From positions 1 to 35,810 of the forward strand of contig NZ_KZ319304.1 of assembly GCF_002744755.1 (NCBI RefSeq): a DNA stretch of 35,810 nucleotides, read 5' to 3'. The notes beneath the pieces were generated by a model. The model had not been told where the DNA came from and made no database searches. It was given only the letters and a program-made list of their open reading frames with translations. The DNA is from Leeuwenhoekiella nanhaiensis (lineage in GTDB: Bacteria > Bacteroidota > Bacteroidia > Flavobacteriales > Flavobacteriaceae). Every line of letters begins with the position of its first letter. The stretch's first letter is position 1. Of this stretch, positions 6,743 through 16,241 are shown in pieces. The translations under genes and the position numbers were made by a program.

Positions 6743-7693
6743 ATGAAGAAAGTATGGATTTATGCAGTAATGTTTTCACTGATTTCCTTGAGTTGCGAGC
6801 AATCCACCAAGAAAGATGATTCAAAAGAACCGGCCGAAAAACCCTTGAATGATAATAAGGAATTAAAGGCGATGGATATTGGAACCTTAAAATCCGAACT
6901 TGGGATGGAAGGGAAGGAAGAAGATGGGCAATTCAAGGTTACCGTTCCGCAAAACGACCTAAACGTAATGGTCGATGGTTTTAAGATTATTCCCCCTATG
7001 GGTTTGGGCAGTTGGGCAGCTTTCGCACCAACCTCGGCACAGCCAATGGTTATGGGCGATATTGTCGTTACGGAAAAGGACCTAAAACCGGTACAACAGG
7101 AAATAATCCAACAGGGGTTGACGGTTACGGCAATCCACAACCATTTTGTAAGGAATGAGCCAGATGTGATGTACATGCATATCGGTGGCATGGCTAGTGA
7201 AGAAAAATTGGCTAAAAGTGTAAAAGCCATTTTTGATAAAGTAACAGAAGTTAGGGGAGCAGACCCGTCTGCCGTAGAAATGCCGTCGGTGGAGAACACG
7301 CTGGACACCAAAAGGATTGACAGCATCTTAGGGCATAGCGGGACTATGACCAATGGGGTGTATAAAATCACCATCGGCCGACCCGATGTGAAGTTGACGG
7401 AACACGGAGCACCTGTAAGTACATTCATGGGCTTCAACACCTGGGCGAGCTGGCAAGGCACCCCTGAAAAAGCAGCAGTGGCCGGTGATTTTACTATGCT
7501 GGCAGATGAAGTAGCTCCGGTTATCAAAGCACTTATTGAGAATGACATTGAAGTGGTAGCGGTACACAATCACATGGTGCACGAGGATCCAAGAATTTTC
7601 TTTCTTCATTATTGGGGAATCGGGCCCGCTGAAAACTTGGCAATAGGATTAAGAGAGGCTTTGGACAAAACGGGAGTAAATAATGCGGAATAA
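6743..7693 (+). CDS. DUF1259 (LppY/LpqO, ChrL-like) lipoprotein
   Basis: This 316-residue lipoprotein (lipobox SLISLSC, C18) has two tandem DUF1259 repeats, roughly residues 45-150 and 185-305. Each contains a matching signature: AIHNHFVRNEPDVMYMH in the first and AVHNHMVHEDPRIFFLH in the second, preceded by a W-A-x-x block (LGSWAAFAPT; FNTWASWQGT). The His/Asn pairs suggest a metal or oxyanion site. LppY/LpqO-family proteins are encoded in chromate-resistance clusters, for example chrL of Arthrobacter. Here it precedes the superoxide dismutase and ChrA genes on the same strand, supporting a role in chromate resistance. Its biochemical activity is unknown. Confidence 0.85.
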   Translation: MKKVWIYAVMFSLISLSCEQSTKKDDSKEPAEKPLNDNKELKAMDIGTLKSELGMEGKEEDGQFKVTVPQNDLNVMVDGFKIIPPMGLGSWAAFAPTSAQPMVMGDIVVTEKDLKPVQQEIIQQGLTVTAIHNHFVRNEPDVMYMHIGGMASEEKLAKSVKAIFDKVTEVRGADPSAVEMPSVENTLDTKRIDSILGHSGTMTNGVYKITIGRPDVKLTEHGAPVSTFMGFNTWASWQGTPEKAAVAGDFTMLADEVAPVIKALIENDIEVVAVHNHMVHEDPRIFFLHYWGIGPAENLAIGLREALDKTGVNNAE

Positions 7694-7780
7694 ATTTACA
7701 CCGGCATCGGTTTCATTTGCCTTTCTTATTCGGCATCTTACAATTGAAAGTAACGAGTTATAATAATAAAAATCAGAAAA

Positions 7781-8503
7781 ATGGACAGAAAAGAATTTAT
7801 AAAAAATTCAGCAATTCTCGGAGGAGCAACCATTCTTCCTATCAACAATGTTTTTTCCCAAAGCGTTAATGAAGCTAGTATTGACAAACTGGTAGACAGC
7901 AACGGAAACTTTATCCAAAAGCCATTACCATATAGCAAGACCTTTTTAGAGCCTTATATGGACGAAGAGACCTTGCACTTACATTATGAATTTCACCACG
8001 GTGGTGCAGTCAAAGGTGCCAATAAGGATTTGGGAAATATCAAGAAAAATCTCGACTCCGGTGAAATGGATAGTGTCGATTTGTGGACCAGGAAATTGTC
8101 CTATCATTTTTCAAGCCATGTTCTGCACACGATTTTCTGGACAAACCTCACGAACAAGAAAAATGAGCCTAAAGCAGAACTTTTGAGGCAGATAGAAAAG
8201 GATTTCGGTTCATTCGATAAACTGAAGTCCTACATAGCTAAAGTTTCAAAAAGCGTTGAAGGCAGTGGTTGGGGAATTCTTGGGTACCAACCGTTTTCAC
8301 AATCTCTTACATTATTGCAATGTGAAAATCATCAAAAGCTTACGCAATGGGGGGTCATACCAATTTTGGTCATTGATGTATGGGAACATGCCTATTATTT
8401 AAAGCATAAAAACATGAGAGGAGATTTTGTTGATACTATAATGGAAATCATAAACTGGGATAACGTAGCACAACGTTTTGCAAATGCAAAAAAAATTAAT
8501 TGA
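7781..8503 (+). CDS. Fe/Mn superoxide dismutase, exported, ChrC-like
   Basis: This 240-residue protein belongs to the Fe/Mn superoxide dismutase family, converting superoxide to oxygen and hydrogen peroxide. Metal-ligand regions are visible: MDEETLHLHYEFHHGG (first His), FSSHVLHTIFWTNL (second His), GSGWGILGY, and IDVWEHAYYLKHKNMRGDF (Asp and His ligands). An N-terminal extension of about 28 residues (MDRKEFIKNSAILGGATIL) resembles a degenerate Tat signal lacking the second arginine, so the enzyme is probably periplasmic. SOD homologues (ChrC) occur in chromate operons of other bacteria, where they counter radicals from Cr(VI) reduction. It is 23 bp upstream of chrA. Fe versus Mn preference cannot be judged. 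Confidence 0.92.
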   Translation: MDRKEFIKNSAILGGATILPINNVFSQSVNEASIDKLVDSNGNFIQKPLPYSKTFLEPYMDEETLHLHYEFHHGGAVKGANKDLGNIKKNLDSGEMDSVDLWTRKLSYHFSSHVLHTIFWTNLTNKKNEPKAELLRQIEKDFGSFDKLKSYIAKVSKSVEGSGWGILGYQPFSQSLTLLQCENHQKLTQWGVIPILVIDVWEHAYYLKHKNMRGDFVDTIMEIINWDNVAQRFANAKKIN

Positions 8504-8526
8504 GGTAATAATATTATCCGACCATA

Positions 8527-9894
8527 ATGCCAGGTGAATTCAATCCAAATAAAAAAAGAGAGTTACCCTTCAGAGAGGCTCTGAAAGTTTGGGTAAAAGT
8601 GGCCATTCATAGTTTTGGCGGTCCGGCAGGACAAATCGCTGTTATGCACAAAATTCTGGTTGAGGAAAAGAAATGGATCAGTGAAAACCGCTTTTTGCAT
8701 GCGCTAAATTATTGTATGCTGTTACCAGGCCCTGAAGCCCAGCAGCTTGTCACATACATAGGCTGGCTCTTGCATAAAACGAAGGGCGGATTGGTTGCGG
8801 GATTACTGTTTATCCTGCCAGGATTTATATCCATACTGGTTCTGAGCATTCTTTATGCGGCCTATCGGACTGTGAGTATCGTGGACGCCATATTTTTTGG
8901 CATCAAGCCAGCAGTGCTGGCCATTGTTATTGGTGCAGTTATAAAAATCGGTAAGAGAGCCCTTAAAAATGAGGTCATGATAATTATGGCTGCATTGGCA
9001 TTTGTTGCCATCTTCTTTTTTGAAGTAGACTTTCCATACATTGTTCTTGCCGCTGGTCTAACGGGATTCATTGGGGGTAAGTTTTGGGAGGAGAAATTTC
9101 ACGTTATAAAAGGACATGAGGATAGCACAGGACAGGGAAAAGATTATTTGATTGACAGTCATATCCAGCAGACCAAACCTTCATTCAAGAACACGCTTCG
9201 GACGATTTTATTGTACCTGTCTCTGTGGGCATTCCCGTTGGTGCTAATCGTATTGTGGGTGGGCGTTGATTCCATCTTCTTTGCAGAAGGTGTGTTTTTT
9301 AGCAAAACGGCAGTGGTTACTTTTGGAGGGGCCTACTCTGTTCTAGCTTACATTGCCCAAAAGGCCGTGGAAGATTACGGTTGGCTGAAAAGCGGGGAAA
9401 TGCTGGACGGTTTGGGCATGGCGGAAACCACACCAGGCCCGCTTATACAGGTAGTACAATTTGTGGGATTCATGGGAGCCTATCGCTTTGCAGGCACCAT
9501 GGATCCGCTTCTGGCCGGGATTCTAGCATCCTTAGTGGTAACCTGGGTCACTTTTGTCCCTTGCTTTCTATTCATATTTACTGGAGCTCCATACATCGAG
9601 TATCTCCGAGGGAACAAAAACCTGACAACTGCCTTGTCGGGAATTACCGCTGCCGTGGTTGGAGTGGTGTTAAATCTTGGTGTTTGGTTTTCCATTTATA
9701 CACTTTTTGGGGAGGTAAATGAAAGCCGTTCATTTGGGATAAGATGGTTAATCCCAGAATGGGAAACTATTAACATCCCATCATTGATAATCGGGCTTAT
9801 AGCAGCTTTTGTCTACTTCATTCTCAAATGGGATATGCTTAAAACCATTATCATAAGTATTGCATGCGGCATCCTATATTATTTTATCTTTTAA
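8527..9894 (+). CDS. chrA: Chromate transporter, two-domain ChrA family
   Basis: This 455-residue inner-membrane protein is a long-type CHR transporter with two homologous halves. The N-terminal half has FGGPAGQIAVMH and LLPGPEAQQL, and the C-terminal half has TFGGAYSVLAYIAQ and AETTPGPLIQVVQFVGF. These GGP/GGA and PGP motifs define the family. Around 10-12 hydrophobic segments are present, and a loop near residues 190-220 separates the halves. ChrA expels chromate from the cytoplasm. It is the last gene of the plus-strand block, after the ChrL-like and ChrC-like genes. No ChrB regulator is present; the two-component system upstream may take that role. Confidence 0.95.
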   Translation: MPGEFNPNKKRELPFREALKVWVKVAIHSFGGPAGQIAVMHKILVEEKKWISENRFLHALNYCMLLPGPEAQQLVTYIGWLLHKTKGGLVAGLLFILPGFISILVLSILYAAYRTVSIVDAIFFGIKPAVLAIVIGAVIKIGKRALKNEVMIIMAALAFVAIFFFEVDFPYIVLAAGLTGFIGGKFWEEKFHVIKGHEDSTGQGKDYLIDSHIQQTKPSFKNTLRTILLYLSLWAFPLVLIVLWVGVDSIFFAEGVFFSKTAVVTFGGAYSVLAYIAQKAVEDYGWLKSGEMLDGLGMAETTPGPLIQVVQFVGFMGAYRFAGTMDPLLAGILASLVVTWVTFVPCFLFIFTGAPYIEYLRGNKNLTTALSGITAAVVGVVLNLGVWFSIYTLFGEVNESRSFGIRWLIPEWETINIPSLIIGLIAAFVYFILKWDMLKTIIISIACGILYYFIF

Positions 9895-10010
9895 AACTGT
9901 TGGCCTCATCTAATAAAATGAAAATAAATGTTTACAAATACTTTCGGCAATTTATTCCCTAACAGCGATAAATAACTGGTTTGTCGTTTTTACATTCTTC
10001 CATAATATTA

Positions 10011-11239
10011 TTATCCATTATGAATGTCTTTTGGTCTTAAAAAAATAACCACTACCAACAATAATGCTATTGTTATGATGCCCCATACAAAAAACTTTGA
10101 TTTGGGAACGTTGTACCCAAGAATCCTGCCAAGGGATATGCAAATGCCCACCAGAGATGTGAAAATGCGAAATTAGAACCATACACTTAACCCTGTTCTT
10201 CAACAGGGACTGTTTCGCCAATTAGCGTTTCCGATGGAATCTCCGCGAGGCTTTGTCCAAGTCCAGCAACAATCCATACAATGAAGAGCATTGAAAAATC
10301 GAGATAATTGGCAAAACTGATGGCGACCCCTAAAATCAGGGCTCCAATGATAAGAGAGATGCGTCTTGATTTGGATTTATCAATTGCTCCAGAAACAAAT
10401 GCTGCTACCATTGCACCGATAGCGAAAGCAGACATAATAATTCCATAGTCCTTATCTGTAAGTTCCAGTCCACCTTTAACCAATACGATGGTGTTGACCA
10501 AAATAAGTGCGCCCGCAACCGCAGAAACCAATTCAATAAATAATGCAAAGCGCACATATTGATTGGAAAACAGTAACCTCATACCCTTTAAAACATCTTG
10601 CCACGTGGTTGGCTTTATCTTACCCTCGATTTCGTCTGGAACAATATCCAACTTACTTTTTGGAAGGCTCAATAATAAAATACCCGCGATTACAAAAGTA
10701 GCAGCATCCACAAAAAATATTTCCCTTGAACCCAGCCAAATGGCAAGAATGCCTGCCAATCCTGGCCCCAATACACCTAACAATTGATAGGTAGCTGCCG
10801 ATAGACCAATGGCTTGACGATATATGGTTTTATCTACAATCTGCGGAATAATAGAGCGATAGGTGGGGCTGAAAAATGCATTGAACACATTCATAAGAAA
10901 AATGAGAACATAAATTTGCCATTCTTCAGTCACGAAAGGCAAACAACCTACTATAACCATTCTGATAAAATGTGTGGTGTAGAGTATTTTCTTTCGGCTA
11001 ATCCTATCTGCCAGTACGCCTGCAAAAGGCGAAAATATAATGAATGCGGTAACTCGTAAAGTAAGAGCTGTCGCCAGAATGACGGCAGCCCTTTCTTCTC
11101 CAAATTGATATGCCAACAATGCCAATCCAACCCAAGTAAAGGCATCTCCCAATAAACTAATGGTCTGTGCCAAATAAAGTCTTGCGAATAATTTATTTCG
11201 CAGGGCCTGGAATGGCTCTAATAAGTTTGACACTTTCAT
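10011..11239 (-). pseudogene. MFS efflux transporter broken by a stop codon and a frameshift
   Basis: The intact part (11239 to the stop at 10187-10189) encodes 350 residues of a major-facilitator exporter resembling the EntS/MFS_3 group: LLGDAFTWVGLALLAYQ, FSPFAGVLADRISRKKIL and VFNAFFSPTYRSIIPQIV. It ends at VPVEEQG. Past the TAA the same frame continues as VYGSNFAFSHLWWAFAYPL and AGFLGTTFPNQSFLYG. A one-base loss in a G-run (10081-10084) then shifts into GIITIALLLVVVIFLRPKD, ending at 10011. The missing part is the last two TM helices. The start overlaps the RND pump stop codon by 4 bp, so it was the last gene of that operon. The truncated protein is unlikely to be fully functional. Confidence 0.85.
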
Positions 11240-14200
11240 CTATTTTCTAAACTGGGATTATTCCCAGTGGAATATCTTCGATTATTAACTACCAATTGAT
11301 AAACACAAGGAATGACAACCAAATTCAATATCGTTGCAGATAACAAACCACCCAAAATAACTACCGCCATCGGGCTTTGGATTTCACTTCCCGGTTCGCC
11401 ACCTTTTAAGGCCAATGGTATCAATGCCAGACCTGTGGTAAAGGCAGTCATTAAGATGGGATTCAATCTATCCAGAGCTCCTGTCTTAATTAACTGAAAC
11501 CCTTTTACTCCTTCCTTCCTTAAATCTTCATAACGAGATACTAATAAAATACCGTTCCGAGTTGCAATCCCGAATAAACTGATAAAACCGATTGTTGCTG
11601 CAATACTGATGATTCCCGATGTGAAATACACAATCAAAATACCACCAATTAAAGCCAAAGGCAGGTTTATCAATACTACGAATGCCAGTTTTACATCTTT
11701 AAATTCATAATACAATAAGAGAAAAATGATACCAATGGCTACAATCGCCGTTATCAAAAGCAATTGTGATGCCTTGGACTCACTCTCAAACTGTCCGCCA
11801 TATTGTACTCGATAGCCTTCTGGCATATTCACATTATTGGACACCACTTGTTGTATTTCCTCTACCGCACTTCTCAAATCCCTGCCCTGAACATTGGCTG
11901 CGACAACGATTTTACGTTGCACATCCTCACGATTGATGGTATTCGGACTACTTACCGATTGAACAGTGGCCAGTTCGCCCAATGTAGTCTGACCACCATT
12001 TGGCAAACTGATTAAAGTATTGCCAATGGTTTCAATATTATCCCGAAACGGTTTTTCGTAGCGGACAATCAAATCAAAATACTGCTGCCCTTCATAAATC
12101 TCGCCTGCTTCTTCGCCTGCAAAAGCAATGTCCACTTGTTCCATTAAATTACCAACGGTCATTCCATAAGCTGAAAGGATTTGGTGTTTGGGTTTGATGC
12201 GTATTTGTGGCACTTCAATTTGCTGGTCAACCGCAACATCTGCCAATCCGTCAATATCCTTGATATTCTGCTCTACGCTTTTACCTACTTCAAAAAGACG
12301 CTGCAAATCGGACCCAAAAATCTTGATGGCAATATTGGCACGTGTACCCGAAAGCATATGGTCGATACGGTGTGCGATGGGTTGTCCCAATGTGATATTT
12401 ACACCAGGTGCGATGCTCAACTTGTTTCGGACTTCCTCAAAAAATTCTTCCTTGGTCTTGTCTTCGAGAACGAAAGGAACATCAATTTCCGAAGCATTAA
12501 CGCCTTGTGCGTGTTCGTCGAGTTCGGCACGACCTTGTCTTCGTGTTACCACTTCCACTTCAGGCATATCGAGTAACAGGGTCTCAATCAACCTACCGGT
12601 CTTATTGCTTTCTTCCAAAGACATTCCCGGTGGACCAACGACACTTATCACTAATGAGCCTTCATTAAATTCCGGCAGAAAACTTCTACCCAATTGGGTT
12701 AATACTAAAAGACTTATGATAAAGGCAATTACTGTAGTTCCAATAATGGTTTTCGGAATTTTGGTCGCACGTTCCAAGAGGTTGCCATAATGTTTCTGTA
12801 ACCAGCGTTCCACACGGGTTCCTTCGGATTGTTTCTTCAACAATTTTTCATTGTTCAACAAATAGGAACACAAAATTGGGGTTACGGTTACAGCGACAAT
12901 CAATGAGGTTAAAACTGACGTCACAAATGCAATTCCCAGCGGTTGTAATAAACGGCCTTCCATTCCGCTTAAAAAGAACAAGGGGACAAATGAAACGATA
13001 ATGATAAGCGTAGCGATAATGATAGAACTTCGTATTTCTACGGAAGCATCGCGCACAACCGTAATGGTCGATTGACGCTCTGCCTTTGGCTTTCTAATAT
13101 TTTCGCGCAAGCGTTTATAGACGTTTTCCACATCAATAATGGCGTCGTCCACCAATGCACCAATTGCGATGGCCATACCGCCCAAACTCATTGTGTTTAT
13201 CGTATAGCCCAACCATTTTAAAATGATGATGGACACCAATAACGAAATAGGAATCGCCAACAAGGAAATTAAGGTCGTTCTCCAATTCATTAAAAAGATG
13301 AAGAGGATAATCATTACAAAAAATGCGCCTTCCAACAGGGTTGCATTCAAATTGCTAATAGATGCATCAATAAAATCAGATTGTCTAAAAATTTGACTTT
13401 TGATATTGACACCTTTTGGCAAGGTTGTTGCCAAATCGGCAATCGCTTCATCCAATCGGTCTGTGAGTTCCAAGGTGTTGACATCAGGTTGTTTTGAAAT
13501 GGTCAGAATTACCGCAGGATTTGCATTCAATGAACCATCTCCAATTTTATCGGCAGCACCTATTTGAACCGTTGCCACATCTTTTATTTTGATGGTTTGA
13601 CCATTCACTTCCTTGAGAACAGCCTCCTGTAAATCCTCAATTGCATAAGCTCTACCACTACCTTTTATGATGTATTGATTACCGTATTGATTAACAATAC
13701 CACCTGGTGCATTTTGATTTGCTTCCTTTACTTGTTCTACCAATTCAGAAAGGCTCACATCATAATGCTTCATTTTTTCAGGATTGGCAAATACTTGGTA
13801 TTGCTTATAATCGCCACCGATGACCACTACATTGGCTATACCGCCAATTGCTTTAATTCGTGGGCGAATTGTCCAATCCGATAAGGTTCTTAATTCCATT
13901 GGCGATAAGCTATCGGACGTCACGCCCAACAACATTATTTCGCCCATAATGGATGAAATAGGTGCCATCGTGGGTGCGCCAATTCCTTCGGGCAAATTTT
14001 CCCTTACCATTGGGATGCGTTCGCTTACAATTTGGCGCGCCCGATAAATATCGGTTCCCCATTCAAACTCTACCCAAACTATGGAAACCCCAGCTGCCGA
14101 TGACGAACGGATTCGTCTCACATTTGGCGAACCGTTTAAGGCTGTTTCCAGTTGATAGGTCACTAATTTTTCTACTTCCTCAGATTCCATTCCGTGCGCT

Positions 14201-14355
14201 TCGGTAAGAATAGTTACCGTTGGTGCTGTAAGGTCCGGGAATACATCGACGTTCATTGTACGTGCATAATACACGCCCAATACACTCAATGCGACCGCAC
14301 CCAATAGAATGAGCAATCTGTTTTGAAGTGAAATTGATAATATTTTGTTTAACAT
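11236..14355 (-). CDS. HME-RND heavy-metal efflux pump (CusA/CzcA family)
   Basis: This 1039-residue inner-membrane pump exports metal ions from the periplasm or cytoplasm using the proton gradient. The full RND plan is present: TM1, a large periplasmic loop, TM2-6, a second large loop and TM8-12. The TM4 segment AIGALVDDAIIDVEN (A397, D403, E410) matches the A-D-E pattern of CusA rather than the D-D-E pattern of CzcA. Of the three CusA metal-clamp methionines, only the one in the RIDHMLSGT region is obvious, so Cu(I)/Ag(I) specificity is not secure. It is 12 bp after the adaptor gene. A dispersed palindrome variant sits inside it at 13101-13113. Confidence 0.95.
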   Translation of the reverse strand: MLNKILSISLQNRLLILLGAVALSVLGVYYARTMNVDVFPDLTAPTVTILTEAHGMESEEVEKLVTYQLETALNGSPNVRRIRSSSAAGVSIVWVEFEWGTDIYRARQIVSERIPMVRENLPEGIGAPTMAPISSIMGEIMLLGVTSDSLSPMELRTLSDWTIRPRIKAIGGIANVVVIGGDYKQYQVFANPEKMKHYDVSLSELVEQVKEANQNAPGGIVNQYGNQYIIKGSGRAYAIEDLQEAVLKEVNGQTIKIKDVATVQIGAADKIGDGSLNANPAVILTISKQPDVNTLELTDRLDEAIADLATTLPKGVNIKSQIFRQSDFIDASISNLNATLLEGAFFVMIILFIFLMNWRTTLISLLAIPISLLVSIIILKWLGYTINTMSLGGMAIAIGALVDDAIIDVENVYKRLRENIRKPKAERQSTITVVRDASVEIRSSIIIATLIIIVSFVPLFFLSGMEGRLLQPLGIAFVTSVLTSLIVAVTVTPILCSYLLNNEKLLKKQSEGTRVERWLQKHYGNLLERATKIPKTIIGTTVIAFIISLLVLTQLGRSFLPEFNEGSLVISVVGPPGMSLEESNKTGRLIETLLLDMPEVEVVTRRQGRAELDEHAQGVNASEIDVPFVLEDKTKEEFFEEVRNKLSIAPGVNITLGQPIAHRIDHMLSGTRANIAIKIFGSDLQRLFEVGKSVEQNIKDIDGLADVAVDQQIEVPQIRIKPKHQILSAYGMTVGNLMEQVDIAFAGEEAGEIYEGQQYFDLIVRYEKPFRDNIETIGNTLISLPNGGQTTLGELATVQSVSSPNTINREDVQRKIVVAANVQGRDLRSAVEEIQQVVSNNVNMPEGYRVQYGGQFESESKASQLLLITAIVAIGIIFLLLYYEFKDVKLAFVVLINLPLALIGGILIVYFTSGIISIAATIGFISLFGIATRNGILLVSRYEDLRKEGVKGFQLIKTGALDRLNPILMTAFTTGLALIPLALKGGEPGSEIQSPMAVVILGGLLSATILNLVVIPCVYQLVVNNRRYSTGNNPSLENR

Positions 14356-14367
14356 TTCTCTTCGTTT

Positions 14368-15870
14368 TTAATGTTCGTGACCGTGTGCGGGTGTCGAACC
14401 GGACATTGAAGCCATTTTAACTTGATATGCTCCTGTGGTTACTACTACTTCGCCAACTTTTAAGCCTTGAATAATTTCTACATTCTCGCCATTACGCTTT
14501 CCTATTTTCACAGGTCGTCTTTCAAAACTTTCCCCTGAAAGCTGTACGATGACGGAATAACTTCCATAATCTTCCAATAAGGCCTTCACAGGAATCGTTG
14601 TATTTTGAGTAGCATTTCCCATTGCAATTTGCACTGGCGTTAGGCTTCCTTCTGGCATATCGACCTCATTATTTACTTCTGCAAATACTGAAATAAGCGG
14701 TCTGTTATTGTCTACATCTTTAGCGATGGATAGGATTGAACCTCCAGATGTTGCCACATTTCGCCATTGCCCATCTTTAGTTTGATACCAAATTCCCTGC
14801 ACGTTCTCCATTGTGAGTCCATAGTTAGGTGCTAACTGGGTTTTCAATACTTTTGACTGATGTGTACCAATAGCTACCAATGCAACGCCTTGCGCAGCAT
14901 AATCGCCATTGGAAACCGTAATGGATTTGATAAAGCCGTCGAAGGGCGCACGAATTTGTTTACTACCTCCCGAAACGCCTGATGCCAATGATTGATAATT
15001 GGCTTTGGCTATTTCAAAATTGCTCTGTACTTTTTCGAATTCAGATTTTGGGACAATCTTAGATTCGTAGAGCTCTCTCTTTCTTTCATATTCAGATTTG
15101 GCCTGTTGGAATTTCGCTTTCGCGGAAGCGATATCCGTACTCAAATTATTGGATGCCAAACCTTGGCTATTCAAACTCATTAAAAGCTGACCTTTTTTTA
15201 CAGCTGTGCCTTCCGTGAGGTTGCTTACTTTAAAATCTACAACACCATTAGACTTTGCCGCCAATGACTTTATAGAACCGGGCGAAGGCATCCAAACACC
15301 AGAGGTGTTGATGACATCGTAAATTTTACCTGAAACCACAGGCGCGGTCTGAAAATCGATTTTCCAAGCCTGTTCTTTCAAAAACGAAATGCTCCCATCA
15401 TCTTCGGCAACACCCAAAGCTTGTATGGCTTCATCCGTATTAGCATAAACCGTAACATCATCAATCGTTATTGTATCTGAATAGTCTGGCGTTTTCAATT
15501 CAAAAACAAGTTGGTAACTACCCGCTTCTTTCGGTTGAATGATAGGTGAGAATATGCCTGGCGATGAAGGTGCTTCGGCAGTATTGCGAATACCATTATC
15601 GCCTTTAATCAAACTGACCGTAACCGAACCTTCGCGAACAGGCTGATGCTTGTCCAACACCGTAAAGTGGGCTGCAAACTTGCTCGGATTGCCTACTATT
15701 AAGGCTGGAAATTCTACAAACAGTTCGGTTTTATTTGTCCAAAGGGTATGAGATAGGCGTGGAATTTCTTCTCCCACGTGGCTACCATCTTCATTATGTG
15801 CGTGTGCATCTTCTGCCTTGTTATTACAAGACATTGCCAAAAAGGCAAGCACTATTGTTATATATTTCAT
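14368..15870 (-). CDS. RND periplasmic adaptor lipoprotein (CusB/CzcB-like)
   Basis: This 500-residue membrane fusion protein links the RND pump to the outer-membrane channel. The lipobox is FLAMSC (C15). A short His-rich stretch (HAHNEDGSHVGEE) follows, then an N-terminal beta domain of about 110 residues found in Bacteroidota versions. Next come the barrel-sandwich hybrid and the alpha-hairpin (AKAKFQQAKSEYERKRELYE, about residues 245-280), then the beta-barrel and a membrane-proximal domain ending GLKVGEVVVTTGAYQVK. The C-terminus is His-containing (HGHEH). The His-rich motif is shared with the small lipoprotein encoded just upstream. It is followed within 12 bp by the pump gene. Confidence 0.93.
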   Translation of the reverse strand: MKYITIVLAFLAMSCNNKAEDAHAHNEDGSHVGEEIPRLSHTLWTNKTELFVEFPALIVGNPSKFAAHFTVLDKHQPVREGSVTVSLIKGDNGIRNTAEAPSSPGIFSPIIQPKEAGSYQLVFELKTPDYSDTITIDDVTVYANTDEAIQALGVAEDDGSISFLKEQAWKIDFQTAPVVSGKIYDVINTSGVWMPSPGSIKSLAAKSNGVVDFKVSNLTEGTAVKKGQLLMSLNSQGLASNNLSTDIASAKAKFQQAKSEYERKRELYESKIVPKSEFEKVQSNFEIAKANYQSLASGVSGGSKQIRAPFDGFIKSITVSNGDYAAQGVALVAIGTHQSKVLKTQLAPNYGLTMENVQGIWYQTKDGQWRNVATSGGSILSIAKDVDNNRPLISVFAEVNNEVDMPEGSLTPVQIAMGNATQNTTIPVKALLEDYGSYSVIVQLSGESFERRPVKIGKRNGENVEIIQGLKVGEVVVTTGAYQVKMASMSGSTPAHGHEH

Positions 15871-15890
15871 TTGTTTATAATTATTTTTTT

Positions 15891-16181
15891 TTAGTGGTCG
15901 TCGTGTTCAGCACCATTATCGTGTTTGTGAGTTTTTGAATCATCATCTGTATGATTCCCCTCTGAATCGTGGTCGTGGCCGTGGTCATCTGTTTTTGTTT
16001 CCATAGAATCCGTTCCTACTTTAAACTCTTCTTGCTCTACGTTTTCTTCCATATGGCTACCATCTTCATTGTGTTCGTGACCGTGGTCATCTGTTGCTTC
16101 CTTTGCTCTTTCTCGACAAGAGGTTACTAATAACGTTGATGCAATTGCTATTGCGAATATTATTTTTGAAAATTTACTCAT
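15891..16181 (-). CDS. His-rich metal-binding lipoprotein
   Basis: The protein has a lipoprotein signal (MSKFSKIIFAIAIASTLLVTSC, given in parts: start MSKFSK, lipobox LVTSC) and a mature part of about 75 residues made almost wholly of His, Asp and Glu: DHGHEHNEDGSH, DDHGHDHDSEGNH and a terminal HDNGAEHDDH. It probably buffers or delivers metal ions to the neighbouring efflux system. An upstream ATG at 16223 would add 14 residues before the signal peptide; 16181 is preferred because it gives a normal lipoprotein signal. It lies between the TolC-like and adaptor genes. The HNEDGSH motif also occurs at the adaptor's N-terminus, suggesting duplication or fission. No named family. Confidence 0.8.
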   Translation of the reverse strand: MSKFSKIIFAIAIASTLLVTSCRERAKEATDDHGHEHNEDGSHMEENVEQEEFKVGTDSMETKTDDHGHDHDSEGNHTDDDSKTHKHDNGAEHDDH

Positions 16182-16241
16182 TGCTAAATAATTGTTTTGG
16201 TATTCGTGAATCTTCGATTTCATAATTGTATGTTTAAAAAT

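Noticed and set aside
6760-7569. A 269-codon frame antisense to the DUF1259 gene
   Set aside because: The sense strand encodes two clear DUF1259 repeats with a lipobox; the antisense frame has no recognisable features.
12188-12790. A 200-codon frame antisense to the RND pump gene
   Set aside because: Its sequence is the mirror of a strongly conserved pump region; typical shadow frame.
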